A stretch of 64,000 nucleotides of DNA from Thermogemmatispora tikiterensis (GTDB lineage Bacteria > Chloroflexota > Ktedonobacteria > Ktedonobacterales > Ktedonobacteraceae): contig NZ_MCIF01000002.1 in assembly GCF_003268475.1 (NCBI RefSeq), positions 3,253,236 to 3,317,235 on the forward strand. The letters run 5' to 3'. The notes below the pieces were generated by a model. It was given only the letters and a program-made list of their open reading frames with translations. It made no database searches and was not told the origin of the DNA. How positions within the stretch are numbered: the first letter of the stretch is position 1; the number at the start of each line of letters is the position of its first letter. Of the stretch, positions 8,370 through 17,502 are shown in pieces. The translations under genes and the position numbers were made by a program.

Positions 8370-10382
8370 ATGACGCAGGTGCCATCTGACCATGAGGCAG
8401 AGCCACAAGAGGCTCTGGTCGACCTGACAAAGAAGCTGCGCAAGCGCGAGCGCCGCCTGCTTCAACGCCTGCAGAAAGCCCAGACGGCCCGAGCGAAAGC
8501 GGTCGAGCGCTTGAATCGGGCGCAGGCTCGCCTGGAGAAGCGGACAGCCCGCCTACAACGTCTTGAAGAACGGCTCTCGCTGGTTCGTCAGCAACTACAG
8601 ACCCTGGAGGCGCTGACTGAGGGAGCACCAGCTTCAGCGCCCCAGCCCCAGTTCGAGACCACCAGCAGACTGCCAGAGACGGCGCCCTCCGCAGGAGAGG
8701 ATGACAGGGATCGAGAGCAAACGGCGGTTTCCTCGGGAGAGGTCTCTCCAATGCCTCCTTCGGCGGAGAGGGAAGCGGCTGCCCCCGGAATCTCAGCTGA
8801 GATCGGTGAGACTGCTAGTGGCAATCCGGCGCTTAAGGAGCTGCAGGCTTTGACACACCTGCTCCTGGAGGAAGGACGGCGTGAGGAGCAGCTACGGGCC
8901 AGCTGGGGACGGCCTGGCCTGTCTTCTCCCTCGCCAGCAGATACGGCGGAAGGGGTCCCCGAGAGCAGCATCGACCAGACTCCAGCTGCGTTTGAACCGG
9001 CAAACACTGCCTGGCACGCCTCTGACCAGGATCAGGAGGTAGCTCCTGGAGGGCAGCGACCGCCTGATCCAGATTGGGTGAGCCAGTTGGCAGCTGACAG
9101 GAATAGCGCTGTCTCGACGCAGGAGGAGTCGCTGAACGAGCCTCCTGCCTATGCTGCTGAGGAAGTTACCTCTTCGGCGCCTGCCGCGCCGCAGCAGACC
9201 AGTCAGCCAGCTTCCCCAGCGCCACCTTCGGCTGAGCGTCTGCGCCAGGCAGCCCTCTATGGCTTCGATGAACCCCCTGAGCTACCCGAGACCGAGAGCG
9301 ACGATGAAGAGGCTGATTTCTCTCGCGTGACGCCGGCAGTGCTTGCCTCGTCATTGCTACCGGCTTCGCCCGCCGAATTGGTGCGCGAGGCGCGGGCCGC
9401 TGCAGAGGCCGCAGAGGAGGCTGCCAGACTGGCAATCGAACGCGCAACCCTGGCCGTGGCTCGTCTCGAACTGCTGCCGTCAGGCCGTCATCTCGCGCAG
9501 GAGCTGGCAGAGGTTGAACAAGCGGTAGCTCAGGCAAGCCACGCCGCCGAGGTGGCCCAGACAACGGCGCGCGAGGTCGAGCACTGGGCCCAGGCCATTG
9601 CCCCGGCAGTGGATGATCTTAACGTACCAGCCCCTGCCCAGAACACGGCAGTTAGCCAACCAGTCGAGCCAGATAAGCAAAAAGAGCAAAACAATCAAGA
9701 CTATTATAGTGAGACAGAAAAGACTATTCGAACAGTTGAAGTGGAATTGGCAGGAACGTCAATGGCGGTACAGCCCGGTTCGGAGCTGCCTGCACTCAGC
9801 CAGGAGAAGGAGCCGGCAGAGGCCATCTCGCTGCCCGAGGAAGAGCAAGCTGACCTTGAGCCAGCAGCGTCTCAAGGGGAAGAGCAGCTAGAGCCAGCGG
9901 AGACAGGCTCGGCAGCGCAAGCAGCCCCGCCTGCGGCTCTGCCCCAGGAGCAGGCAGCAGAAGCTATGGAAGCCGGGGAGGCAACACTGAGCACCCAGGA
10001 AAGAGAGGAGCCAGTGAGCGCTGAAGAGGAAGCCTCTCCCGAGGCCGAGACAGCAACTTCCCCAGAGGTAACTGCTCCCAGCGAGATAGCAACTGCCATC
10101 CCAGAGCCAGAGCCTTTGTCGGTCCCCGTCGAGGCGCAAGAGAGCACAGCGGCAGAGACCGCCCAGACGAACGCTCTACCAGAGAGCGAGGCTCACGAGG
10201 ACCATGAGGGGGCTGCGGAGACAGTGATGACCACGACCCACCACGAAAAGGGAGAGCAAGAGGAGAGCCTCATTGCTGAGACCCCACTGCCGACTGCTGG
10301 ACAGGAGGAGACCCGGCATGAAATGCTTAGCGCTGAGCCGGCCCAGACAGCCAGCGAGGCGGAACAGAGTGAGAGCAGCTGA
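8370..10382 (+). CDS. Large acidic coiled-coil protein, unknown function
   Basis: I do not recognise this 670-residue protein. Residues about 15-85 form a strong basic/acidic coiled coil rich in Arg, Glu and Leu heptads (segment KLRKRERRLLQRLQKAQ). A long Pro/Ser/Glu/Ala region follows, then a second Ala/Glu helical block near residues 335-420 (VREARAAAEAAEEAARLAIE). The remaining 250 residues are almost entirely acidic low complexity (Glu, Ala, Pro, Thr). No signal peptide, membrane helix or cysteine motif is visible. The ATG at 8370 follows AAGAGGAGAG; upstream in-frame codons lack a ribosome site. Possible roles include a scaffold or cytoskeletal/nucleoid partner, but nothing in the neighbourhood proves this. 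Confidence 0.6.
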   Translation: MTQVPSDHEAEPQEALVDLTKKLRKRERRLLQRLQKAQTARAKAVERLNRAQARLEKRTARLQRLEERLSLVRQQLQTLEALTEGAPASAPQPQFETTSRLPETAPSAGEDDRDREQTAVSSGEVSPMPPSAEREAAAPGISAEIGETASGNPALKELQALTHLLLEEGRREEQLRASWGRPGLSSPSPADTAEGVPESSIDQTPAAFEPANTAWHASDQDQEVAPGGQRPPDPDWVSQLAADRNSAVSTQEESLNEPPAYAAEEVTSSAPAAPQQTSQPASPAPPSAERLRQAALYGFDEPPELPETESDDEEADFSRVTPAVLASSLLPASPAELVREARAAAEAAEEAARLAIERATLAVARLELLPSGRHLAQELAEVEQAVAQASHAAEVAQTTAREVEHWAQAIAPAVDDLNVPAPAQNTAVSQPVEPDKQKEQNNQDYYSETEKTIRTVEVELAGTSMAVQPGSELPALSQEKEPAEAISLPEEEQADLEPAASQGEEQLEPAETGSAAQAAPPAALPQEQAAEAMEAGEATLSTQEREEPVSAEEEASPEAETATSPEVTAPSEIATAIPEPEPLSVPVEAQESTAAETAQTNALPESEAHEDHEGAAETVMTTTHHEKGEQEESLIAETPLPTAGQEETRHEMLSAEPAQTASEAEQSESS

Positions 10383-10461
10383 GGTCACTGGCAAGGTGAC
10401 GACGCTGCCCGCGCAAGCTACCTCCAGAGGAGAAGAGAACAAGTAGAGGAGAGGCAGGACT

Positions 10462-11694
10462 GTGATTGGGATGCAAATGGGTGAGAGGCAACGAAGAAAG
10501 GAGTTCACGGGATCGGAGAGAGGGAGAAGCGGTGCGCCAGCGGTGGCCGAGAGTCAGGCCCCAGGTCCAGGCAGCAACTTGAGCGAGGATGAGGTGGCGC
10601 GTCGCTGGTGGGCACTCCAGCCCGGGGCTTTGCTCCCGTTGAGTCAGGGCGGTTCGCTGCTCTTGCTCTTTCCTGGGCGACCCGGGGGCCGCTGTGGACC
10701 GGATGTTCGCGACGCCGTCCTGCACAATGGAGAGCAGGAGCTGGTCGGCGATGTCGAGCTGCACGTGCGCTCCAGCGATTGGCAGACGCATGGTCACCAT
10801 CGCGACACACGCTACAACGAGGTCATTCTCCATGTCGTGTTGATCTGCGACCAAACCATACCCCCACGGCGTCAGGACGGCAGCCTCGTCCCCGTCTGCT
10901 CTCTCTACGACGCAGTGATCACTCCTGCCGAGCTGCGACTGTTCCCGCTGGCCGCCGATGGCTCTCCAGCGCGCTGGCCCTGTCAGCGTCTCTGGCCCGA
11001 GATGACAGCGGAGGACCGTGCACGTCTCCTGACTCTGGCCGGCACTCTGCGCTTTGAAGAGAAAGCCGCCAGCTTTGTAGCAGCCCTGCGTCAGGCCGAA
11101 GCCCGGGATCCCTTCTCGGCCTACGACGTCTGCCTGATCACAGCGCTGGCCGAGGGCCTGGGCTATGGGCGCAATCGTCGCTTTTTCCGCGCCTGCGGTC
11201 AGCGTCTGCTTGGTTTCACGACGGCGCTGCCCGAGCCAGAAGGACGAGCGTCGAAACCGCCTCCGCTGGATGCGGCGCGCCTCCAGACCCTGGGTCTGCT
11301 GGTAGCCCGCTGGTCTACGACGGGTGCCTGGGCGAGACTGCAGCCCGCCTTGAGCATCGAGAAGCCCAAACAGGCAATCGCCGAGCTGCGGGCCGCCCTG
11401 GCCCCTCTCAGCAGTGCGCGCAGCGATATTCTCATCTGTAACGTTGTCTTGCCCTTTGCCTACGCTGTCGCCCTGATCGAGAGGAGCGAGCCTCTTGCTC
11501 ACCAGGCCCAGCAGCTCTACCAGTCGTATCCAGCCCTGCCCTCCAACCAGGTCACACGGGCCATGTCTCGGCAGCTTCTGCTCCCCGTCGAGCCGCGGCT
11601 CGCCTGTCAGCAACAGGGCCTACACCACATCTATCAAGAAACCTGCCGCGCCAAACGCTGCGGCATCTGCATGGCAGGAAAGAAGTTGCTATGA
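10462..11694 (+). CDS. DUF2851 family protein
   Basis: A 410-residue soluble protein matching DUF2851. The diagnostic block GDVELHVRSSDWQTHGHHRD (about residues 93-112) is followed by YNEVILHVVL. The C-terminus has QQQGLHHIYQETCRAKRCGI with a small cysteine cluster. The biochemical function is unknown; the acidic/histidine core looks like a metal-dependent hydrolase or nuclease fold, which is inference. The GTG at 10462 lies seven bases after GAGGAGAGG (10446-10454) and is preferred over ATG codons at 10471 and 10477. The stop overlaps the next ATG (ATGA), so it is coupled to the pseudouridine synthase gene. Confidence 0.8.
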   Translation: MIGMQMGERQRRKEFTGSERGRSGAPAVAESQAPGPGSNLSEDEVARRWWALQPGALLPLSQGGSLLLLFPGRPGGRCGPDVRDAVLHNGEQELVGDVELHVRSSDWQTHGHHRDTRYNEVILHVVLICDQTIPPRRQDGSLVPVCSLYDAVITPAELRLFPLAADGSPARWPCQRLWPEMTAEDRARLLTLAGTLRFEEKAASFVAALRQAEARDPFSAYDVCLITALAEGLGYGRNRRFFRACGQRLLGFTTALPEPEGRASKPPPLDAARLQTLGLLVARWSTTGAWARLQPALSIEKPKQAIAELRAALAPLSSARSDILICNVVLPFAYAVALIERSEPLAHQAQQLYQSYPALPSNQVTRAMSRQLLLPVEPRLACQQQGLHHIYQETCRAKRCGICMAGKKLL

Positions 11695-12503
11695 GCGCAT
11701 CGACAGGCACAGAGCGCCTCGCTCGCTTTCTGGCCCATGCCGGCGTCGCCTCGCGTCGCCACGCCGAAGCTCTCATCTTCAGCGGGCGAGTACAGGTCAA
11801 TGGAGAGACCGTGACCACGCCGGCGACACGCATCGATCCCGAGCGAGACAGGATTACCGTTGACGGTCGGCCTATCCAGGCGCCGAAGCACCATCTCTAT
11901 CTCATGCTCCATAAGCCAGCGGGCTACGTCAGCACCGTGAGTGACCCCCAGGGACGGCCCACAGTGCTCGACCTGCTGCCCAAGCAGCTGCGCCACCTGC
12001 GTCTTTATCCCGTGGGGCGGCTCGACCTGGAGACCACCGGCTTGCTGCTGCTGACCAACGATGGCGAGTTTGCGCTGCAGATGACGCATCCACGCTTTGC
12101 TCCAGAGAAACGCTATCGCGTACTCGTGCAGGGCCATCCCTCCCCCACCACCCTGGAACAACTCCGCCAGGGAGTGATGATCAAGGAAGACAATGGCCGC
12201 TTCTACCGCACCGCTCCCGTTGGCGTACGGCAGCTACGCCGAACCGCTACCGGCACGTGGTTAGAGCTATGCCTGCACGAGGGGCGAAAACGGCAGATAC
12301 GGCGCATGCTGGCCAGCGTCGGTCATCCCGTCCTGGAGCTGCAACGGGTCGCGATTGGCCCCCTGACCCTGGGTGACTTACCACCCGGCGCCTGGCGCCC
12401 GCTGACTGAGGCCGAAATCGCTGCTCTCCGCTCTCCGAAGAACCAGACAGCTTCTTCCAGCGCAGCAGCACCCTCGGCCCAGTCCCAAAAAGGCCGCTCC
12501 TAG
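11691..12503 (+). CDS. rluB: RsuA/RluB-family 23S rRNA pseudouridine synthase
   Basis: Converts a specific uridine of large-subunit rRNA to pseudouridine. The N-terminal S4 RNA-binding domain (ERLARFLAHAGVASRRHAEA, residues about 8-27) is followed by the synthase domain, with the catalytic-aspartate motif VGRLDLETTGLLLLTNDG (about residues 108-125) and the later LHEGRKRQIRRML motif (about 200-212). Length 270 fits the family; the last 25 residues are a polar Ser/Ala tail. Exact target (RluB- versus RluF- or RsuA-like) cannot be settled by eye. It overlaps the DUF2851 gene by four bases. Confidence 0.9.
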   Translation: MSASTGTERLARFLAHAGVASRRHAEALIFSGRVQVNGETVTTPATRIDPERDRITVDGRPIQAPKHHLYLMLHKPAGYVSTVSDPQGRPTVLDLLPKQLRHLRLYPVGRLDLETTGLLLLTNDGEFALQMTHPRFAPEKRYRVLVQGHPSPTTLEQLRQGVMIKEDNGRFYRTAPVGVRQLRRTATGTWLELCLHEGRKRQIRRMLASVGHPVLELQRVAIGPLTLGDLPPGAWRPLTEAEIAALRSPKNQTASSSAAAPSAQSQKGRS

Positions 12504-12746
12504 TCATCCGTCCTGGCCTCTGATCGCTTCCCAGGAGAGCGGAGGACAACAGAGAATCCCCTCCCCTGATGGCTACCCACTGCTCGCCATAGAAGCTTCC
12601 TTTTACATAGGAAGACATAGCTTGTATCCCCGGGGTATGGTAAGAGCAAGAGCATCGCAAACCAGAACAGAGGCCATGCCGTCGTACCAACCTCACCAGC
12701 GAGCGTGCCTGCTCTTCACCACAGCCCTGATCGAGAGAGACCTCCC

Positions 12747-14216
12747 ATGCTCAGAGCGGAGCGGCTGCTAGAGATTATCGAGCGCCTCCAACGCCTGCCC
12801 GAGGGAGAAGGGCGACGTTTGCTTCTCGACTTTCTGCGCCAGGGTAGCGCTGCCCGGCGCAGTCTGCTCTTCCTCAGTGAAGAGGACACCCAGCATCTGC
12901 GCCTGCTGGCGAGCAGTGGCCGCCCGCCTTCGCGCCCTCCTGCTCACAGCCACAGCCAGCGCCAGGCTGGTACTATCGAACTCATCCCCCTGAGCGGCAT
13001 CTTCGGCAGCGTCATGCGCAGCCAGGCCCCGCGCTTCATCTCCTCTATCCAGCAAGAGCCGCAGGCCCTGCCCAGCGAGCGCTACTGGAGCGGCTCCGTT
13101 GGGAGCCTGCTCCTCTGTCCTCTTGGGCAGGCTGGTCAGCCCGCCAGCGCTCTCCTGGTCCTCTGCTTCACTCGCCGCCAGGGCAGCCAATTAGCCACTC
13201 AAAGTGATCCTGCGACCCTACTCAAGAGCAACCTCTTCCAGCTCTGCCTGTCGCTGCTCGCCCACTACCTCCCCTCTGTTTCGTCGCCAACAGTGGCAGT
13301 CGCTTATGAGCAGGCGACCGAGAGCCGTCCCCATAGAAGGCGCAGCGGCTCCGCAGCGGTAGCCGCTGCGCCCAGCCCCTTACCGCCCTCAGAAGCGGCC
13401 ATCGAAGAAGAACGAGCGCGCCTTGCCCACACGCTCCACGATAGTCTGGCTCAGGAATTAGCGCACATCCTTCATCAGCTAGAGGCCGCAAGCCGCCAGC
13501 TGGAGAGCCAGCCAGAGGAAGCCAGACACGCCCTGACAGAAGCCCAGCAGCAACTGCGCCAGAGCCTGGAGCGCCTACGCGAAACCATCGCTACCCTGGC
13601 CCCCGCGCCGCTCGGTGAGGTCAGCTTTGAGCTGGCCCTGCACTCGCTGCTGGAAGACTTCCAGCGAGCCGAGCCATCCATTATCCTGGAAGAAAGGATA
13701 GAGCAGCCGCTGGCCATCCCTCACCATCTCGAGCCAACGATCTTCCACCTCGTGCAAGAGGCACTCAATAACGTACGCAAGCATGCGCAGGCCAGCCGTG
13801 TCAGTCTCAGGATGCAGCATCAGGATGGAACACTCGTGGTGAGGATTGAAGATAACGGAAAGGGCTTTACGCCAGAGCAACGCGAGAGTGGCCTACAGCA
13901 CCAGCTGGGGCTCTACTTGATGCGCGAGCGCGTCCAGCGGGCCGGTGGTAGCCTGACGATCCAGAGCGCCCCCCGGCAGGGCACACGCCTTGAAGCTCGC
14001 TTTCCCCAGGGAAGCGCCGACTCGCCACTCACGCCGCGCGAGCGCCAGATACTGCAGCTGCTCAGCACTGGAGCCAGTAACCAGACCATCGCTCAGCAGC
14101 TTGCGCTCAGTGTTGAGACCGTCAAAGCAGATATCGAGGCCATCAAGCGCAAGCTCAAGGCCCGCAATCGGACTCAGGCGATAGTCAGCGCCCTGCGTCT
14201 CCATTGGTTGGAGTAG
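12747..14216 (+). CDS. Soluble histidine kinase fused to a LuxR-type HTH
   Basis: A 489-residue protein with no membrane helix. Order: N-terminal GAF-like sensor region (about 1-180), a disordered Ala/Ser/Pro linker, a HisKA_3 dimerisation domain with the phospho-acceptor His in LAHTLHDSLAQEL (about 233-245), and a HATPase_c domain with N-box EALNNVRKHAQAS, G1 DNGKGF and G2 GLYLMRERVQ. A C-terminal LuxR/GerE helix-turn-helix follows (LTPRERQILQLLSTGASN, about 430-447, through the end). NarL-type systems normally place this HTH on a separate response regulator; no receiver domain is present here. The ATG at 12747 has a GAGAGAGA purine tract upstream, while the earlier GTG at 12705 does not. 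Confidence 0.88.
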   Translation: MLRAERLLEIIERLQRLPEGEGRRLLLDFLRQGSAARRSLLFLSEEDTQHLRLLASSGRPPSRPPAHSHSQRQAGTIELIPLSGIFGSVMRSQAPRFISSIQQEPQALPSERYWSGSVGSLLLCPLGQAGQPASALLVLCFTRRQGSQLATQSDPATLLKSNLFQLCLSLLAHYLPSVSSPTVAVAYEQATESRPHRRRSGSAAVAAAPSPLPPSEAAIEEERARLAHTLHDSLAQELAHILHQLEAASRQLESQPEEARHALTEAQQQLRQSLERLRETIATLAPAPLGEVSFELALHSLLEDFQRAEPSIILEERIEQPLAIPHHLEPTIFHLVQEALNNVRKHAQASRVSLRMQHQDGTLVVRIEDNGKGFTPEQRESGLQHQLGLYLMRERVQRAGGSLTIQSAPRQGTRLEARFPQGSADSPLTPRERQILQLLSTGASNQTIAQQLALSVETVKADIEAIKRKLKARNRTQAIVSALRLHWLE

Positions 14217-14230
14217 ACGACGTATCCTCG

Positions 14231-14244
14231 CCCCGGGCCCGGGG
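14231..14244. repeat. 14-base perfect palindrome between convergent genes
   Basis: CCCCGGGCCCGGGG is a perfect palindrome in the 163-base gap between the histidine kinase (+) and the RSH gene (-). It has no U-tract on either side, so it is not a standard intrinsic terminator, though it may help terminate in both directions. Confidence 0.5.
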
Positions 14245-14379
14245 AAGAGTTACCAGGGAGATGGCAGACGAGGAGCAACCACGGCGAGCAGTCGACGCGC
14301 ATTCACCGACAAGCACCGGCAATGGCAGCGCAGCCAGCCGAAGCTCAAGGTCGCGAGCGTCAGCGACGGCGACGCGGCC

Positions 14380-16983
14380 TCAACCCTGACGCCTGCGGGT
14401 ACGCTTCAAATCGCGCCCTACCTGCAATACATCCTTTACTCGTTCAAGGCGGGCGATGACACGCTGGAGCTGCTCCAGGTTCTCGATCTCCAGCGTTGCA
14501 TTGACCACCGCCAACTCACGTGAGCCGTTGGTATGAGTAGACAAAGCAGCCATATTGATGCCCAGCTCGGCGATGGCTCCAGCAATATCGCGCATCAGGC
14601 CCGGGCGATCGCGGGCCGTCACTACGATCGGGGCCAGATAGTGCGACTGCTCCACGCCGGCCCAGCTCACCGTAATCAAGCGTTCGCTGCTATGCTCACG
14701 GTAGCGGGCGATATTGGGGCAATCGGCCCGATGCACGATCACGCCGCGGCCACGGCTAATAAAGCCCACGATAGGATCGCCGGGCAGAGGGCAGCAGCAG
14801 TTCGCCAGACGTGTCAGCAGGCCAGTGACGCCATCGACACAGAGATTGACCGCTGGAGCCTCCTTCGTACCGCTCGTTGGCAGCAGCGGCTCCTCCTCCT
14901 GGTGAGCGCCATTCTCACGCTCACGTCCATCGCGGTCGCGGATCTGCAGATACTCGCCCAGGCGCACCGCCACCCAGTGCTGGCGGATTTTATCGCTGCC
15001 AATAGCCGCCAGCAGATCCTCAAAGGAAGCCAGGCGCGGCTCCCGCTGCTCGCGCTGAGCGTTGTACTCTTCCAGCAAGCGATCCTGCAGATCCTCCGTC
15101 AGCACCTCCAGTCCGCGGACGCCGAGGGCTTTCAGCTCGCGATCCAGGCGCTCCCGCCCAATCTGGATATTGATATCGCGCTCATGGGCCTTCAGATAAC
15201 GACGAATATGGCTGCGAGCCGTGGCTGTGCGCGCAAAATTGAGCCAGTCACGGCTCGGATGAGCCGTGCGGCTTGTCGTAATATCGACGATCTCTCCATT
15301 CTTCAGCTCGTAGTCGAGGGGAACCATGCGCGCTACCAGCCGCTCACTCTCGCCAGCGCCCATCTCCGTAATGATGCGCGCGCCAGCGCAGTGGTTGCCG
15401 ATCTCGCTATGGATGCGATAGGCGAAATCGATCGGCGTCGAGCCAACTGGCAGATCCTTGACCTCACCCTTGGGCGTAAAGACAAAGATCTGCTCAGAGA
15501 ACGGATCGCTGCGCGAAGTCTCCGGCGGCTCAGACTCGCCGCTCTGCGAAGCCCGCAGCTCGCGCTGCCACTCAGCCAGCTGGCGTAGCCAGGTCAACAG
15601 CTCCTTGGCCGAAGGAGAAGCGTGATCCCCCACATCCTTATAGTGCCAGTGCATGGCCACCCCATACTCAGCGATCTGATGCATCTCAAAGGTGCGGATC
15701 TGAATCTCCACCAACTGCTCGTCGACGCAGAAGACCGTCGTATGGAGGGCCTGATAGCCATTCGGCTTGGGATTGGCAATATAGTCCTTAATACGGCCCT
15801 CTTTAGGCTTCCAGAGGCTATGGACATGGCCCAAGGCCAGATAACAATCCTGGGTGGTCTCCACCAGGATGCGGAAGGCGATCACATCATGGATCTGATT
15901 CAGATCCAGGCCGCGCTTCAAGTCCTCCAGGCTCTCTGTGCCAAGCAGGCTCGGCTGGGTTGGCAGACCAGCGGCGCGCAGAATCTTCTTATAGAAGCTG
16001 TAGAGGTGCTTAATGCGCCCAGAGACCTCCACATGTTTCAGGCCGATGGCCGCCATCTCACGGCGCAGAATCTCACAGACCTTCTCCACATAGGCCCCCC
16101 ACTGCTTTTTCTCGGCCTCCATCTGATCGCGGACCCAGGCATATTGCACAGGCTGCAAGATCTCGAAAGCCAGGTCCTCCAGCTCGCACTCCACGCGCGA
16201 CATCCCGAGGCGGCCCGCCAGCGGTGCATAAATCTCGCGCGTCTCGCGCGCCATTGTCAGCCGCTCCTGCGGGTCATACTGGAAAACTGGATCGCGCAAC
16301 ATACGCATCGCATGCAGGCGATAGGCCAGCTTCAGCAGAACGACCCGCGGGTCATCAGACATGGCCAGAAACATCTTGCGCACCGTCTCCGCCTGCTGAT
16401 GCTGCAGCGCATCGCGGTTGCGCCGCTTGCGGCTCTCGCGGCTGCTCTCCACCTCGCTACGGCCCGCCGGCAAGAGCTGAGCGCCAACATGCTTCTTGCG
16501 CTCCAGAATGTTGAGGCGCAGCATACTGCTCACTACTCGCGCCACCGGCTGCCCCAGCTCCTCAGCCACATGCTCCAACGAGAGCAGCTCGGCATCAACC
16601 GCCTCGAAAATCAGGCCCGCGGCGACGCCGATGGCATCGATGCGCATCTCGGCCAGGATCAGGGCCACCCCCAGCGCATGTTCCAGGGGAGGAAGGGCAC
16701 GCTTTCCCCTGACGCCGCGACAGCGCTCCTGCGCCAGGCGCAAAGCATGCTGCACCTGCTCAATTTCAGCGGGAGACATATATTCGCGGACGCGAGCCAG
16801 CAAGGTTTCTGCCGCACGCTCGTCGGGGGGCTTTTCTCCAACAGCAATGGTCAGACCTCCGCCGGTTTCCACTTCCCCCGGCGCCCCCGCCGCAGACACG
16901 GATACGGATAAGCGCTCTCCCAACTGCCGGCCTGACTCAGGCTCGATCGTCATCTCTACCATGTGCACATTTCTATATTTCAT
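14380..16983 (-). CDS. RSH (RelA/SpoT homolog) with degenerate hydrolase domain, synthetase-type
   Basis: An 867-residue (p)ppGpp metabolism enzyme with HD, SYNTH, TGS, zinc-finger-like and ACT domains in order. The hydrolase HD site is destroyed: the usual LLHDVVED reads LIFEAVDA, and the downstream KLADRLHN reads KLAYRLHA, so the metal-binding His-Asp and a second Asp are lost. The synthetase site is intact: GRIKHLYSFYKK keeps the Arg and Lys residues that bind ATP, GRIKDYIANPKPNGYQALHT and VEIQIRTFEMHQIAEYG are normal. TGS (IFVFTPKGEVKDLPVGS) and C-terminal ACT (TARDRPGLMRDIAGAIAE) are present. It should make but not degrade (p)ppGpp. No clear ribosome site precedes ATG 16983; in-frame ATGs at 16962 and 16953 are alternatives. 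Confidence 0.93.
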   Translation of the reverse strand: MKYRNVHMVEMTIEPESGRQLGERLSVSVSAAGAPGEVETGGGLTIAVGEKPPDERAAETLLARVREYMSPAEIEQVQHALRLAQERCRGVRGKRALPPLEHALGVALILAEMRIDAIGVAAGLIFEAVDAELLSLEHVAEELGQPVARVVSSMLRLNILERKKHVGAQLLPAGRSEVESSRESRKRRNRDALQHQQAETVRKMFLAMSDDPRVVLLKLAYRLHAMRMLRDPVFQYDPQERLTMARETREIYAPLAGRLGMSRVECELEDLAFEILQPVQYAWVRDQMEAEKKQWGAYVEKVCEILRREMAAIGLKHVEVSGRIKHLYSFYKKILRAAGLPTQPSLLGTESLEDLKRGLDLNQIHDVIAFRILVETTQDCYLALGHVHSLWKPKEGRIKDYIANPKPNGYQALHTTVFCVDEQLVEIQIRTFEMHQIAEYGVAMHWHYKDVGDHASPSAKELLTWLRQLAEWQRELRASQSGESEPPETSRSDPFSEQIFVFTPKGEVKDLPVGSTPIDFAYRIHSEIGNHCAGARIITEMGAGESERLVARMVPLDYELKNGEIVDITTSRTAHPSRDWLNFARTATARSHIRRYLKAHERDINIQIGRERLDRELKALGVRGLEVLTEDLQDRLLEEYNAQREQREPRLASFEDLLAAIGSDKIRQHWVAVRLGEYLQIRDRDGRERENGAHQEEEPLLPTSGTKEAPAVNLCVDGVTGLLTRLANCCCPLPGDPIVGFISRGRGVIVHRADCPNIARYREHSSERLITVSWAGVEQSHYLAPIVVTARDRPGLMRDIAGAIAELGINMAALSTHTNGSRELAVVNATLEIENLEQLQRVIARLERVKDVLQVGRDLKRTRRRQG

Positions 16984-17019
16984 GCAGAAAACTGCAGGAT
17001 ATGGTCTCGTGCAGATTCA

Positions 17020-17048
17020 CTTATCGTTCTTCCAGGGTAGCTTTACAA
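17020..17048 (-). promoter_or_regulatory. Candidate promoter for the synthetase-type RSH gene
   Basis: On the minus strand TTGTAA (17048-17043) and GATAAG (17025-17020) are separated by 17 bases. The start codon at 16983 is about 37 bases downstream of the -10 box. Match is moderate. Confidence 0.35.
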
Positions 17049-17502
17049 GAATCGTCAGAGGCCCTGCCACCGTTCTTTTCGACCAATGTGCCCCTTCACT
17101 CGTTCCTGGCAGCATCCCGGGCCTAGAGTTCCACAGGTTCTAGCAGTACATCCTTTCAGATTATAGACCTTGCAGATAGCCTTGTCTAGCTGCCCTCAGC
17201 AGGCACAGACCCCAGGGGAACCCCTGCCAGCGCGGAATCAAAGCGCAATCAGTTCGGCGAACAAAGATGACATCTCCTGGACAACCCCAGGGTAAAGAGT
17301 ACCATCACACGAGAGGAGAGAAATGGCTCGCAGCCAGCCTGTCACAGCGGCAACAGCGGCAAGCTCAGCCGCCCACGTCTACCTACTCAGTCAAAGGTAG
17401 GGAGCACGTCGCCTGGCAACGAAGGAGAGCACCAGCAAGAGAGCGGCCACAGAGCAGCGTTCCGCTCGCTTGCTGTTCAAAAACGCTCTTTGCCCTGCCG
17501 GA
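17049..17502. other. Gap between the two RSH genes
   Basis: No gene seen. A short CAGGGG-AA-CCCCTG inverted repeat lies at 17213-17226. A tRNA-like stretch near 17498 was examined and rejected. Confidence 0.5.

Noticed and set aside
10327..11613. 428-codon minus-strand frame
   Set aside because: Antisense to the DUF2851 gene, which has clear family motifs.
15622..16911. 429-codon plus-strand frame
   Set aside because: Antisense shadow of the synthetase-type RSH gene.
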